A DNA stretch of 64,000 nucleotides from Arthrobacter ipis (GTDB lineage: Bacteria; Actinomycetota; Actinomycetes; Actinomycetales; Micrococcaceae), in NCBI RefSeq assembly GCF_014694315.1, contig NZ_JAAOXD010000003.1:1-64000 (forward strand), in the 5' to 3' direction. The translations under genes were made by a program, and so were the position numbers. The notes under the pieces are model-generated. The model did no database searches. It saw only the letters and a program-made list of their open reading frames with translations, and was not told where the DNA came from. Below, in pieces: positions 15,805 through 25,118 of this stretch; position 1 is the stretch's first letter; each line of letters opens with the position of its first letter.

Positions 15805-16881
15805 TTAGAGGAACCGGTCCAGCAGGCTGGCTTCGGCCATGCGGCTGAGGCCCTCACGGACCGTGCGGGCGCGCTGGTCGCCGATGCCGTCCACGGTCAT
15901 CAGGTCGTCAATGGTTGCGGCCATGAGGTACTGCAGCCCGCCGAAGTGGTCCACCAACCTGTCCGCGACGGCCTTCGGCACGGCCTTGAGCCCGGACAGG
16001 AGCCGGTAGCCCCGGGGCTGCACCACTGCGTCCAGGGTGTCCACGCCGCCGGCGAATCCGATGATCCCCGCGATCTTGCTGAGGTCGATCAGTTCGGTGG
16101 GACCGAGGTTGAGGAGCGCGCTGACCGCGCCGTCGATGTCCTCCGGAGATGCTTTCGGCCCGGCGTAGTCGCGGATGATGATGTCGCTGCCCGGGCCGCG
16201 GCCCACCGTGAGCTCGTCCAGCTGGAGGGACAGGAGCCTGCCGTCCTCGCCAAGCTCCAGAACATACTGCGAGATTTCCTCGGAGATCCGGCGCACCATC
16301 TCCTGACGCTGCAGGGTTACGGCCACATCGCGGACCGTCACCATGGCCTCGATCTCCAGGGCAGAGAGCGAACTGGTCACCTGGTCCAGGCGGGAACGGT
16401 AGCGTTCCAGCGTGGCCAGGGCCTGGTTGGCGCGGGCCAGGACCTTTTCGGAGCCCTCGAGCACATGCCGCAGCCCGTTGACGTACAGCGCGATGATCTG
16501 CATGGACTGGCTCACCGATATGACCGGGACGCCTGTCTGGATGGCCACGCGTTCCGCGGTCCGGTGCCGGGTGCCCGATTCCTGCGTTTCGATGCTCGAG
16601 TCCGGGACGAGCTGAACTGCCGCGCGCAGGATGTTGCTGGCATCCTTGTCGCAAACAATGGCGCCGTCCATCTTGGCCAGTTCGCGGAGCCGGGTGGGCG
16701 AGAAGTCGATGCCGATGTCGAAGCCGCCGGAACAGATCGAATCGATGGTCCGGTCCGAGCCCAACACGATCAGCGCGCCGGTGCGTCCGCGGAGAATGCG
16801 TTCCAGGCCGTCCCGCAACGCGGTCCCCGGGGCCACCCTCCCCAAAGTCGCCTTGAGCGATTCTTCAGGGCTGCGAGCCAT
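15805..16881 (-). CDS. disA: DNA integrity scanning diadenylate cyclase DisA
   Basis: Makes cyclic di-AMP from two ATP and scans DNA for lesions or branched structures. The 358-aa protein has an N-terminal DAC domain with the DGA motif at residues 72-74 and RHR at 105-107, a helical linker, and a C-terminal helix-hairpin-helix domain (ending in TIDDLMTVDGIGDQRA). The ATG at 16881 follows GAAGGGA with good spacing; an in-frame TTG at 16896 is less likely. radA lies 7 kb away and mutY nearby on the same strand. Confidence 0.96.
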   Translation of the reverse strand: MARSPEESLKATLGRVAPGTALRDGLERILRGRTGALIVLGSDRTIDSICSGGFDIGIDFSPTRLRELAKMDGAIVCDKDASNILRAAVQLVPDSSIETQESGTRHRTAERVAIQTGVPVISVSQSMQIIALYVNGLRHVLEGSEKVLARANQALATLERYRSRLDQVTSSLSALEIEAMVTVRDVAVTLQRQEMVRRISEEISQYVLELGEDGRLLSLQLDELTVGRGPGSDIIIRDYAGPKASPEDIDGAVSALLNLGPTELIDLSKIAGIIGFAGGVDTLDAVVQPRGYRLLSGLKAVPKAVADRLVDHFGGLQYLMAATIDDLMTVDGIGDQRARTVREGLSRMAEASLLDRFL

Positions 16882-17020
16882 AGATATTCCCTTCAAAGGT
16901 GCAGGCGGGCCTGCAGGTTTACCGGTTTCCGATAGTCCGCCGGCAGGATCAAAAGTACTCGGTTTCCCGCATGCACCATCCTAGAGGTAGATTACCCCAG
17001 CAACCGCACGGGCAAGCCTT

Positions 17021-17093
17021 AAAGTGCCCCGTCGGGGGCGTGCGGAACAGGCATCCGGAGTGCGTCCGACGGCGGCTGGCCGAGGGGCACTTT
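17021..17093. promoter_or_regulatory. Inverted repeat with 53-nt spacer between disA and prfC
   Basis: AAAGTGCCCC (17021-17030) and GGGGCACTTT (17084-17093) are perfectly complementary, and an inner CCCCGTCGGGG hairpin overlaps the left arm. The 313-bp gap between these divergent genes holds no gene. A possible prfC -10 (TAAACT, 17128-17133) lies downstream of it. The structure could be an operator pair or a structured RNA. It does not match the c-di-AMP riboswitch as I know it. Confidence 0.35.
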
Positions 17094-17209
17094 TGGCCCG
17101 CCTTCAATACGGATTCCGCCCCTGCGATAAACTTGAAGCCTTGGCTGGCAGGTTCCGCCGCCACCTTTTCCAATCAGGATCCCCCGCGGATCGCAGTGAA
17201 AGTAGCACC

Positions 17210-18823
17210 GTGTCCCAAGAAGTGCAGAGCCCCGCCCGAGTGCACGAGATCCACAAGCAGGCCTCCCGCCGCCGGACGTTCGCCGTCATCTCCCACCCGG
17301 ACGCCGGCAAGTCCACGCTTACCGAGGCCCTCGCCCTGCACGCCAAGGTGATCGGCACCGCTGGCGCTTCCAGCGGCAAGGCCAACCGCAAGGAGACGGT
17401 CTCGGACTGGATGCAGATGGAGAAGGACCGCGGCATCTCCATCAGCTCGGCCGCCCTGCAGTTCTCCTACCGGGACACCGTAATCAACCTGCTGGACACC
17501 CCCGGGCACGCCGACTTCTCCGAGGACACCTACCGCGTGCTCGCCGCCGTCGACTGCGCCGTGATGCTCGTGGACGCGGCCAAGGGCCTTGAGACGCAGA
17601 CCATGAAGCTGTTCGAAGTCTGCAAGCAGCGGAACCTCCCCATCATCACGGTCATCAACAAGTGGGACCGCCCGGGCCTGGACGCCCTGGCCCTCATGGA
17701 CGAGATTACGGAGCGCACCGGGCTGCAGCCCATGCCCCTGACCTGGGCCGTGGGCATCTCCGGTGATTTCCGCGGCGTCTGGGACCTGCGCAACGACAGG
17801 TTCGCGCGTTTCCAGCGGAACAACGCCGGCGCCAGCATTGCCCTCACCGAGTACTTCACTCCCGAAGAGGCCGCCGAAAGCCAGGGCGGCAACTGGACGG
17901 ACGCCGTCGACGAGGCTGGCCTGGTCATCGAGTCCAACCTCGCCTTCGACGTCGAAAGCTTCCACGCTGGCAAGGCCACTCCCATCCTGTTCAGCTCCGC
18001 GGCGCTGAACTTCGGCGTCAAGGAACTTCTGGACGCCCTGGTGGACTTCGCCCCGCCGGCTGCGCCCCGGCCTGACATCGAGGGCAGGCCGCGTGCCGTC
18101 GAATCGCCGTTCTCCGGCTTCGTGTTCAAGGTCCAGGCAGGCATGAACAAGGCCCACCGCGACCACGTGGCCTTCATCCGCGTCTGCTCCGGCGTGTTCG
18201 AGCGCGGCATGGTGGTCACCCAGACCCGCACCGGAAAGTCGTTCGCCACGAAGTACGCCCAGCAGGTCTTCGGGCGGGAACGCGAGGTCATCGACGAGGC
18301 CTACCCCGGCGACGTCGTGGGCCTGGTCAACGCGTCCTCGCTGCGCGTTGGGGACAGCTTGTTCCTCGAGGAAGCCGTGGAGTTCCCGGCCATTCCGCTG
18401 TTCGCCCCCGAGCACTTCCAGGTTGCCCGGTCCAAGGACCCCAGCCGCTTCAAGCAGTTCCGCCGCGGCATCGAGCAGCTTGAGCACGAGGGCGTCATCC
18501 AGGTGCTGCGCTCGGACGTCCGTGGCGACCAGGCTCCCGTGCTTGCCGCCGTCGGGCCCATGCAGTTCGAAGTGGTGGAGGACCGCATGGCGCACGACTT
18601 CAGCGCGCCGATGCGGCTGGAGCGCCTTCCGTACTCCATGGCCAGGATCTCGACGGCGGACGCCATGCCGGCGCTGGCCAACGTGCCGGGCGCCGAGGTG
18701 CTGCTGCGGTCCGACGGCGAATACCTGGCCCTCTTCAACGACGTCTGGGCCCTGCGCCGCATCGAGAAGAACCATCCGGACCTCACACTGGTGCCTATCG
18801 GGACGCACAACCCCGCAAAGTAA
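17210..18823 (+). CDS. prfC: Peptide chain release factor 3
   Basis: A GTPase that recycles release factors RF1 and RF2 after peptide release. The 537-aa protein has the G1 loop HPDAGKST near residues 29-36, DTPGHADF (G3) and NKWD (G4), followed by translation-factor domains 2 and 3 typical of RF3. The GTG at 17210 gives the conserved start (SQEVQSPARVHEIHKQASRRRTFAVI in part). A longer frame upstream is open but not conserved. RF3 is patchily distributed in Actinobacteria but common in Micrococcaceae. Confidence 0.94.
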   Translation: MSQEVQSPARVHEIHKQASRRRTFAVISHPDAGKSTLTEALALHAKVIGTAGASSGKANRKETVSDWMQMEKDRGISISSAALQFSYRDTVINLLDTPGHADFSEDTYRVLAAVDCAVMLVDAAKGLETQTMKLFEVCKQRNLPIITVINKWDRPGLDALALMDEITERTGLQPMPLTWAVGISGDFRGVWDLRNDRFARFQRNNAGASIALTEYFTPEEAAESQGGNWTDAVDEAGLVIESNLAFDVESFHAGKATPILFSSAALNFGVKELLDALVDFAPPAAPRPDIEGRPRAVESPFSGFVFKVQAGMNKAHRDHVAFIRVCSGVFERGMVVTQTRTGKSFATKYAQQVFGREREVIDEAYPGDVVGLVNASSLRVGDSLFLEEAVEFPAIPLFAPEHFQVARSKDPSRFKQFRRGIEQLEHEGVIQVLRSDVRGDQAPVLAAVGPMQFEVVEDRMAHDFSAPMRLERLPYSMARISTADAMPALANVPGAEVLLRSDGEYLALFNDVWALRRIEKNHPDLTLVPIGTHNPAK

Positions 18824-18885
18824 CCGCGCCAACGCGGGGCTCCGGCTCCCGAACGGTCTCCCAACCAACGAAGCAAGGTATCGCC

Positions 18886-20154
18886 GTGCCCACAAACCAG
18901 CCGTCTGCCGCAACACCAGTTACAGGATCACCCAGCGCTTCGGGATCAACCAGTGTCGTCGTGACCGGCATGGGTTCCATGAACCCGCTCGGGGCAACCG
19001 TGGCCCGGACCTGGGAGGCGATGCTGGCCGGCCGGTCGGGCATCGCGGCGCTGGAAGACGGTTGGGCTGAAGCCCTGCCGGTGCGCATCGCCGGCCGGGT
19101 CACTGCGGACCTGGGCGCGTTCCTGAGCACCCGCGAGCTGAAGCGGATGGACCGCTGCGGGCAGCTGGCGCTCGTTGCCTCCCGCGAAGCCTGGGAGCAG
19201 GCGGGGAAGCCGGGCGTTGAACCGGAGCGGTTGGCCGTCGTCATCGGCTCGGCCTACGGCGGCATGGACACCGTGCTCGCACAGGTCAGGGAACTGGACA
19301 ACGGCGGCCCGCGCAAGGTTTCGCCGCACACCCTGACCCGGCTCATGGTGAACGGGCCGTCGGCGTGGGTTTCCATCGACCTCGGAGCCAAGGGCGGGGC
19401 ACACACTCCGGTCAGCGCCTGTGCGTCCGGGGCCGAGGCGATAGCCCAGGGTGCCGAAATGATCAGGTCCGGGGCGGCCGACGTCGTAATTGCCGGCGGC
19501 GTTGATGCCGCCGTCAACGACCTGATCATCAGCGGTTTCTCGCAGATCCGCGCGCTCTCCACGCGCAACGACGATCCGGAGCGGGCTTCGCGGCCGTTCG
19601 ACCGGGACCGCGACGGGTTCGTCCTGTCAGAAGGGGCGGGGATCGTGGTGCTGGAGAGCGAGGACCATGCACGTGCCCGGGGCGCAGAAGTGCTGGGCGG
19701 CATCGCCGGGGCAGCCGTGACCTCGGACGCGAACGACATCGTGGCAGCAGATCCGGACATGCAGGTACGGGTCATGGAGAAGGCCCTCGCCTCCGCCGGC
19801 CTCCGCGGGACGGACATCGGATTCGTGCACGCGCACGCCACCTCGACCCCCGTGGGCGACCGGCTGGAGGCACAGGCCATCCAGACCATTGCCGGTGACC
19901 AGGTCCCGGTGACCTCCACGAAGTCGCTCACCGGGCACCTGCTCGGCGGAGCGGGAGCGCTCGCCGCCATCGCCACGCTGCAGGCTCTCCGGACCGGCGA
20001 CCTGCCCGGCACCTACAACGTGGACGCCCTTGACCCCGAGGTGGACCTCAACGTCATCACCGGCACCGTCAGCGGGAGCACCGCGACGGCGGGACTCGTC
20101 AATGCCTTCGGGTTCGGTGGGCACAGCGCGGCGCTCGTGGTCACCCGCGCCTAG
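18886..20154 (+). CDS. fabF: Beta-ketoacyl-ACP synthase II-like enzyme
   Basis: A condensing enzyme of the thiolase fold, elongating acyl-ACP with malonyl-ACP. It has 422 aa, and the Cys-His-His triad is visible: Cys 179 in VSACASGA, His 317 in HAHATST and His 351 in TGHLLGG. An Ala/Ser/Thr-rich 20-residue N-terminal extension precedes the core. It stands alone, without acyl carrier protein or other fab genes, so it may be an accessory KAS II rather than the housekeeping copy. The GTG start follows AAGGT. Its end overlaps the convergent ycnI gene by four bases. Confidence 0.88.
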   Translation: MPTNQPSAATPVTGSPSASGSTSVVVTGMGSMNPLGATVARTWEAMLAGRSGIAALEDGWAEALPVRIAGRVTADLGAFLSTRELKRMDRCGQLALVASREAWEQAGKPGVEPERLAVVIGSAYGGMDTVLAQVRELDNGGPRKVSPHTLTRLMVNGPSAWVSIDLGAKGGAHTPVSACASGAEAIAQGAEMIRSGAADVVIAGGVDAAVNDLIISGFSQIRALSTRNDDPERASRPFDRDRDGFVLSEGAGIVVLESEDHARARGAEVLGGIAGAAVTSDANDIVAADPDMQVRVMEKALASAGLRGTDIGFVHAHATSTPVGDRLEAQAIQTIAGDQVPVTSTKSLTGHLLGGAGALAAIATLQALRTGDLPGTYNVDALDPEVDLNVITGTVSGSTATAGLVNAFGFGGHSAALVVTRA

Positions 20155-20966
20155 TTCCGCTGCGGTTTCCTGGTCCGCAGCAGGGCCGCCGTCCCGACGG
20201 CCAGGCCGAGCAGGCCTGCGCCGAGGCCGACGATGCCGAACGTGTTGTCAGGCGCGGCCGCGACCGGGGTTGTCGACGCTGCCGCGGCTGTGTCCGTAGC
20301 TGCGGTGTCCGCAGCTACGGCGTCTGTCGTGCTGCCTGCGGCGGGAGCCGCCGCAGCAGCCGGTGCCGCATGCGAGTGCTCGTCCGCCGCCGCGGTGGTG
20401 ACGAATGAGGGGACCGGGTGCTCGGGCTCGGGCTGGCCGGCAGTCTCGGGCTGGTTCCACTTCACCACCGTTCCGTCCGAGTAGGTCTGTGCCGCAGGCA
20501 AGGCCACAGTGGTCCCGGCCTCCGGAAGCCGGCCGACCGAGATGGAGAACGTCTGGTACTCATGCTGGCCGAGTTGGTGAGCCGCATCGGCGGTCCAGGT
20601 GACCGTGGCCGCTGCCTTGGTGATCTTGGCGCCTTCCACCGTGACGGGTGCGGGCAGGGCCGCCTCGGTGATCTTCGCCGTCCAGCCGTCCATGGGCTTG
20701 ACCGAGACGGAGGTGAACGGCGTCGCCGTCGGCAGGGTGACGGTGACCTTGGTGGTCTTGGCGGTATCGGACTCGTTGGGAACCCGGAAGGTCAGCTGCG
20801 AGAAGCCGCCGGCCGAGGTGGAGGCGGGGTCCACATGGACGTGGGCAGATGCCGAGCCCACCCCCAAGACCATGAGGCCGGCTGCCGCGGTGACGACTGT
20901 GGCGGTTTTCAGGGCGGAAGTTTTCAGTGTCCGGGACTTCGTTGCACGGGTGGTTGAGGTGGTCAT
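20151..20966 (-). CDS. YcnI-family copper-associated membrane-anchored protein (copy 1)
   Basis: 271 aa: an N-terminal signal peptide ending in ASA, a mature N-terminus beginning His-Val-His (a likely copper site in this family), the YcnI/DUF1775 beta domain (about residues 42-180), a His- and Ala/Thr-rich linker (180-235) and a C-terminal transmembrane anchor followed by RTRK. YcnI proteins bind copper outside the membrane and sit with copper transport genes in Firmicutes and Actinobacteria. The upstream neighbour on the same strand is a polytopic membrane protein, and a homologous pair lies in mirror orientation. The N-terminal His should become residue 1 after cleavage. Confidence 0.87.
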   Translation of the reverse strand: MTTSTTRATKSRTLKTSALKTATVVTAAAGLMVLGVGSASAHVHVDPASTSAGGFSQLTFRVPNESDTAKTTKVTVTLPTATPFTSVSVKPMDGWTAKITEAALPAPVTVEGAKITKAAATVTWTADAAHQLGQHEYQTFSISVGRLPEAGTTVALPAAQTYSDGTVVKWNQPETAGQPEPEHPVPSFVTTAAADEHSHAAPAAAAAPAAGSTTDAVAADTAATDTAAAASTTPVAAAPDNTFGIVGLGAGLLGLAVGTAALLRTRKPQRN

Positions 20967-21082
20967 GACAGGGCCTTTCGCGGGTGCTGCCGCGCTCGTG
21001 TCGAGGGGCAGCGGGGTGAGGGATGGTCAGGCGGCGTCCCGGCACCCCTCCGCACGCTCGTTGGCCATGCGCAGGAAGGTTA

Positions 21083-21772
21083 TTAGATGGTGCGCGGGAG
21101 GGCGGCCATGGGCGGACCGCGAAGGGTGTCGTGCCGCTGGTTGCGGCGCTGGGCAGCGACGAAGACCGTTGGCCAGGCCACAGGACGGTGGCGGGCGGGC
21201 GTGAGCCCGGCGGGCCGGGGGAGCCGCACCAGCGGACGGAGCCATGCCAGGAGCTGCCACAGTGTCGCCTCGCCCCGCCGCAACAGCCAGGCGGTTGCCA
21301 GCATGGCGAGGAGGTGGCTTGCCAGCATGGCGGGCCAATTGGCGCCATCGTCAATGGCCAGGGTTCCCATTGCCGGGGTGCAGTTCGGGCCCGCATGCCC
21401 GTAGTGCGCAAACCCGCCCGTCGGCGGCGTCAGGCCGCTGCGTAACTGGGCGAACGGCAGCTGGGCAAGCGGCGGGGCCAGCGGCGGGGCAATGGTCAGC
21501 TGGGGCAGGCAGGAAGCACCGGGCGAGAAAGCTGCGAAGGCCGTGTGCAGCGTCAGCTGGCCGGCGCCGAGCAGGGCGAAAAGGACAGCGAACGACAGCT
21601 GCCGCCGCGCGAGCCAGGCGGCCGGGGCCAACAGGACTGCCGCAGCCACGGCAACAGTTCGGATGCCCGGAAGCTGCCCGCCGCCCAGCAAGTGGCCTGC
21701 TACGGCCAGGGAGACCGCTACGGCGGTGACCAGGGCGGCGCGGAAGTGGCGCAGGGGACCTTGTAGTTCCAT
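21083..21772 (-). CDS. Polytopic membrane protein paired with YcnI (copy 1)
   Basis: 229 aa with about four to five hydrophobic segments and a His-rich, Pro-rich loop near residues 105-145. The blocks GHLLGGGQLP and LLGAGQLTLH are shared with the protein encoded divergently at 21986, so the two are paralogues. The ATG at 21772 follows GGAGGCA; an upstream in-frame start lacks a ribosome binding site. The conserved His and Gln in membrane segments could bind metal, but no known copper-transporter motif is present. It probably works with the adjacent YcnI protein. Confidence 0.7.
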   Translation of the reverse strand: MELQGPLRHFRAALVTAVAVSLAVAGHLLGGGQLPGIRTVAVAAAVLLAPAAWLARRQLSFAVLFALLGAGQLTLHTAFAAFSPGASCLPQLTIAPPLAPPLAQLPFAQLRSGLTPPTGGFAHYGHAGPNCTPAMGTLAIDDGANWPAMLASHLLAMLATAWLLRRGEATLWQLLAWLRPLVRLPRPAGLTPARHRPVAWPTVFVAAQRRNQRHDTLRGPPMAALPRTI

Positions 21773-21985
21773 CGGTGCCTCCCTCCGCCGGGCCCGGAGC
21801 TGCTGTGACACCCCGACCGTAAACGCGGCAGCGTGGGAAAACCTTGGGTCCAGAACCGGTTTGTTACAGGTTTGGGCGGCCAGGAATGGTGGTCCGGATG
21901 ATGGGGACAGGGCAGCGGCAGGGGCCGGCCCGTAGAATTGCTGTGACGCCCGCTGTGCCCGTCGATCTTACGGAAAGGACCGCTG

Positions 21986-22627
21986 ATGATGCCCCGTGCC
22001 TCGTTCCGGCTTTTCCGTACTGGGCTGATCGGCTCGCTCATTATCGGGTTTGCCGCCGGCGGGCACCTTGCGGGCGGCGGCCAGCTTCCCTCAATGGCCA
22101 TCCTGGCGGCGCTGTTCGCCGTGACACTGGTTCCCGTCGCTGCACTGACGCGGTTCCGGCTCTCCGCCCCTGCCTTGGTGTCATTGCTGGGTGCCGGCCA
22201 ATTGTGGCTGCACTGGGCCCTCGATGCGCTGGGCGGCGCGGGTGCGGCCGCACCGGAGTCCGCGGCCCTGATGCCGGGCCATGCCGGCCACGCGGATGCT
22301 TTAGGTCCGGGTGCCATACCTCCAGAGGCGCTGGCCGCCGCAGGCTCGGCAGCCGCCGGAAGCGTCCATCCCGGGGCATCCGACGGCGTCATGTTCGCCG
22401 CGCACGCCGTGGCCACCCTGTGCACCGCAGTCCTGCTGGCGCGCGGGGAACGCGTGCTGTCAGCCCTTGCTTCCTGGCTGCAGCCGCTTATCCGCCTGCC
22501 CGAACCGGCAGTTATCCTTCCCGCCCGCATCCCCGCGCCATTTCCAGCCCCGGCTCTCCTCCCGCGGACGCGCCTGGGCGTCCGGCTGCCAACCCGGCGC
22601 GGGCCGCCGGTGCCTTTGGCCGCCTAG
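21986..22627 (+). CDS. Polytopic membrane protein paired with YcnI (copy 2)
   Basis: 213 aa with four to five membrane segments. It carries GGHLAGGGQLP and LLGAGQLWLHWAL, matching the divergent paralogue at 21083-21772, and a His-containing loop (MPGHAGHADALG) near residue 90. Two ATG codons at 21986 and 21989 follow AAGGACC. The C-terminus is basic and Pro-rich. It is followed in the same direction by a second YcnI gene, giving a symmetric outward-facing arrangement about position 21880. Confidence 0.7.
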   Translation: MMPRASFRLFRTGLIGSLIIGFAAGGHLAGGGQLPSMAILAALFAVTLVPVAALTRFRLSAPALVSLLGAGQLWLHWALDALGGAGAAAPESAALMPGHAGHADALGPGAIPPEALAAAGSAAAGSVHPGASDGVMFAAHAVATLCTAVLLARGERVLSALASWLQPLIRLPEPAVILPARIPAPFPAPALLPRTRLGVRLPTRRGPPVPLAA

Positions 22628-22785
22628 ACAGGTTCCTTTCAGAACGGGCTGGTCCTTTACGGACGGTTCCGCTTTTCAGGCAGGGCCCGACGGCGGCGTT
22701 GCAGCTACCTGCCCGTGTCGCCTTGATGGCGCATCGACGGTGCACGGGCCCTGACTGATTTTTTTCTTTGAAAGGCATTACCCTC

Positions 22786-23559
22786 ATGAACACCTCCATT
22801 CGCCGTACCCTCAAGACCGCAGCAGCTGCCTCGCTCACGGCCGGGCTCCTCGCCGCCGGTGCCGCCGCCGCCTCCGCGCACGTCACGGTGGACCCCTCCG
22901 CAACTGCCGAGGGCGGCTTCACCAAGCTGACGTTCAGCGTTCCGAACGAATCGGAGACGGCCAAGACCAACCGGCTGGAGGTTAAGCTCCCCACCGACAC
23001 CCCGCTGACTTCGGTCTCCGTGAAGCCCATGGACGGCTGGAAGGCGCAGGTGATCACCTCCACCCTGCCGAAGCCGGTCGAAATTGCGGGCGCAACGGTC
23101 ACCAAGGCCCCCACCAGTGTGATCTGGACCGCCGATGCGGCCCACCAGATCGGGCAGAAGGAATTCCAGACCTTCACTCTGTCCGTCGGCCGGCTCCCCG
23201 CAGCGGGGACCACCCTGATGCTGCCCGCGGCCCAGGGCTACACCGACGGCACCACCGTCAATTGGGCCGACGCGGCCGAGGCCGAACACGACCACGCGTC
23301 CGCAACCTCCTCGGCCGCAGCTTCTGCTCCGGCCGCTGAAACGAAGGAGCACCACCCCGCGCCCTCCTTCGTGGTCACCACGGCGGAAGCCGCTGATGGT
23401 TCCGCAACGGCCACGCCGGAGGCCGCGCCGGCATCGGAAACGCAGGCAACAGGTTCCAACGGCGGCCAGACCGCGGGCTGGATCGGGCTGGTGGCGGGTC
23501 TCCTTGGCCTCGCTGCAGGGGCCACGGCCCTGGTCCGCACCCGGGCGGTCAAGAAGTAG
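22786..23559 (+). CDS. YcnI-family copper-associated membrane-anchored protein (copy 2)
   Basis: 257 aa: signal peptide ending in ASA, a mature N-terminus beginning His-Val, a YcnI domain clearly homologous to copy 1 (shared VSVKPMDGW and TADAAHQ blocks), an Ala/Glu/His-rich linker (about residues 165-225) and a C-terminal transmembrane helix followed by RTRAVKK. The ATG at 22786 is used; an in-frame TTG at 22768 overlaps the AAAGG ribosome binding site. It differs from copy 1 mainly in the linker, so the two may differ in copper binding or partner. Confidence 0.87.
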   Translation: MNTSIRRTLKTAAAASLTAGLLAAGAAAASAHVTVDPSATAEGGFTKLTFSVPNESETAKTNRLEVKLPTDTPLTSVSVKPMDGWKAQVITSTLPKPVEIAGATVTKAPTSVIWTADAAHQIGQKEFQTFTLSVGRLPAAGTTLMLPAAQGYTDGTTVNWADAAEAEHDHASATSSAAASAPAAETKEHHPAPSFVVTTAEAADGSATATPEAAPASETQATGSNGGQTAGWIGLVAGLLGLAAGATALVRTRAVKK

Positions 23560-23578
23560 ACCAAGTTCACCAACAGCA

Positions 23579-23626
23579 GCGGCCCGTGCCTTCTCCTGGA
23601 GCTAACAGGGGAACGGCGCGGGCCGC
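23579..23626. terminator. Bidirectional terminator between ycnI copy 2 and radA
   Basis: GCGGCCCGTGCC (23579-23590) pairs with GGCGCGGGCCGC (23615-23626), extended by an inner TTCTCC/GGGGAA pairing. It lies between convergent genes, so it probably ends both. Confidence 0.7.
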
Positions 23627-23667
23627 ATTTGCTGAACCGCGAACGAATGCGCCAATCTAGCTAGTGC

Positions 23668-25047
23668 TCAGGGCTTGGTGATGAGCAGTTCCAGGACCTC
23701 GGTCAGGTGGCCCACCTCCTTCACGTTGAAGCCTGCCGGGACCGGGCCGGGACCGGTGGGGCTGGCGGGAACCACGGCGTGCGTGAACCCCAGCCGATGG
23801 GCCTCATGGATACGCTGGTTGATGCCCGGGACCGGGCGCACCTCGCCGGCCAGGCCCACCTCGCCGAAGGCGATCAGGCGCTGCGGCAGGGGTTTCTTGT
23901 GCTTCGCGGACGCCACTGCCAGTGCCACCGCCAAGTCGGTGGCCGGCTCGCTGAGCTTCACGCCGCCCACCGTGGCCACGTAGGAATCGTCCTTCTGCAA
24001 CTGGCACCCGGCACGCTGCTGCAGCACTGCCAGGAGCATGGCCACCCGGGAACTGTCCAGGCCGCTGGTTGCCCGGCGGGGCTGTGAGTTCTGGGTGTCG
24101 GCGAGCAGGGACTGCACCTCGGCAAGCAGCGGCCTGCGGCCCTCCATGGTCACGGTGATACAGGTGCCGGATACCGGGTCCTTGGTGCGGGTGACGAACA
24201 GTCCGCTCGGATCGGCGAGGCCCAGGATGCCGTCCTCGGTGAGGTCGAAGCACCCCACGTCGTCGGTGGGCCCGTAGCGGTTCTTGACCGCCCGGAGCAA
24301 GCGGAGACGGGAATGGCGCTCGCCCTCGAACTGGCACACGACGTCCACCAGATGCTCCAGCAGGCGGGGCCCGGCGATGGAGCCGTCCTTGGTCACATGT
24401 CCCACCAGCAGCGTGGTCATGTTCCGGCGCTTGGCCGCCGAGATGATGGAAGCAGCCACCTCGCGGACCTGGGAGACGCCGCCGGAACTGCCCTCCACGT
24501 CCGCGCTGCTGAGCGTCTGCACGGAGTCCACCACCAGCAGCTTCGGTTCCACCTTCTCCACCTGGCCGAGCGCCTGGCCAAGGTCGGTCTCCGCTGAGAG
24601 GTAGAGGGTGTCTGCGATCGCGCTGATCCGCTCCGCCCGCAGCTTCACCTGGGCAGCCGATTCCTCGCCTGTCACATACAGGACGCTCTGCCCGGTCCGG
24701 GCGAACTTGGCGGCCACGTCCAGCAGCAGCGTGGACTTTCCGACGCCCGGCTCGCCTGCCAGCAGGATGACGGCGCCGGGCACCACTCCGCCGCCGAGCA
24801 CGCGGTCCAGTTCGTCTACCCCGGTGGGCAGGTAGGCGGCGGTGGTGGCGTCAATATCGGCAATGGGGCGGGCTGGCTCCAGAACTGTAGTGGCCGCCGT
24901 CGTACGTGCCACCGCGGCGCCGGTTTCCTCAACGGTGCCCCACGCCTGGCACTCACCGCACCGGCCCACCCACTTGACCGTGGTCCAGCCGCATTCCGCG
25001 CATTTATAGCCCGGCGCCTTGGCAACCCGGGAAGTCTTTGTAGCCAT
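23668..25047 (-). CDS. radA: DNA repair protein RadA
   Basis: A RecA-like, DnaB-type ATPase that processes recombination intermediates. The 459-aa protein has an N-terminal C4 zinc finger (CAECG... CGECQ, about residues 16-33), Walker A GEPGVGKST near residue 94, the RadA-specific KNRYGP motif near residue 255, and a C-terminal Lon-like domain. A TAGTGT hexamer ends six bases before the ATG, with GGAG between. disA, which RadA/DisA biology links functionally and which is often adjacent, lies upstream in the window, separated by prfC, a fabF-like gene and the copper block. Confidence 0.96.
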   Translation of the reverse strand: MATKTSRVAKAPGYKCAECGWTTVKWVGRCGECQAWGTVEETGAAVARTTAATTVLEPARPIADIDATTAAYLPTGVDELDRVLGGGVVPGAVILLAGEPGVGKSTLLLDVAAKFARTGQSVLYVTGEESAAQVKLRAERISAIADTLYLSAETDLGQALGQVEKVEPKLLVVDSVQTLSSADVEGSSGGVSQVREVAASIISAAKRRNMTTLLVGHVTKDGSIAGPRLLEHLVDVVCQFEGERHSRLRLLRAVKNRYGPTDDVGCFDLTEDGILGLADPSGLFVTRTKDPVSGTCITVTMEGRRPLLAEVQSLLADTQNSQPRRATSGLDSSRVAMLLAVLQQRAGCQLQKDDSYVATVGGVKLSEPATDLAVALAVASAKHKKPLPQRLIAFGEVGLAGEVRPVPGINQRIHEAHRLGFTHAVVPASPTGPGPVPAGFNVKEVGHLTEVLELLITKP

Positions 25048-25118
25048 TGCTCCACACTAACCGTCCGGTCTGACAAAACTTGGCCGGCGGGTCTGGACCA
25101 GCTCAACCAGCGGAGTTC

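Noticed and set aside
16897-17209. c-di-AMP riboswitch beside disA
   Set aside because: The conserved ydaO-type core motifs are not recognisable; only a generic inverted repeat is seen.
17174-18916. Long open frame antisense to prfC
   Set aside because: Composition-driven shadow; the translated sequence shows no domains.
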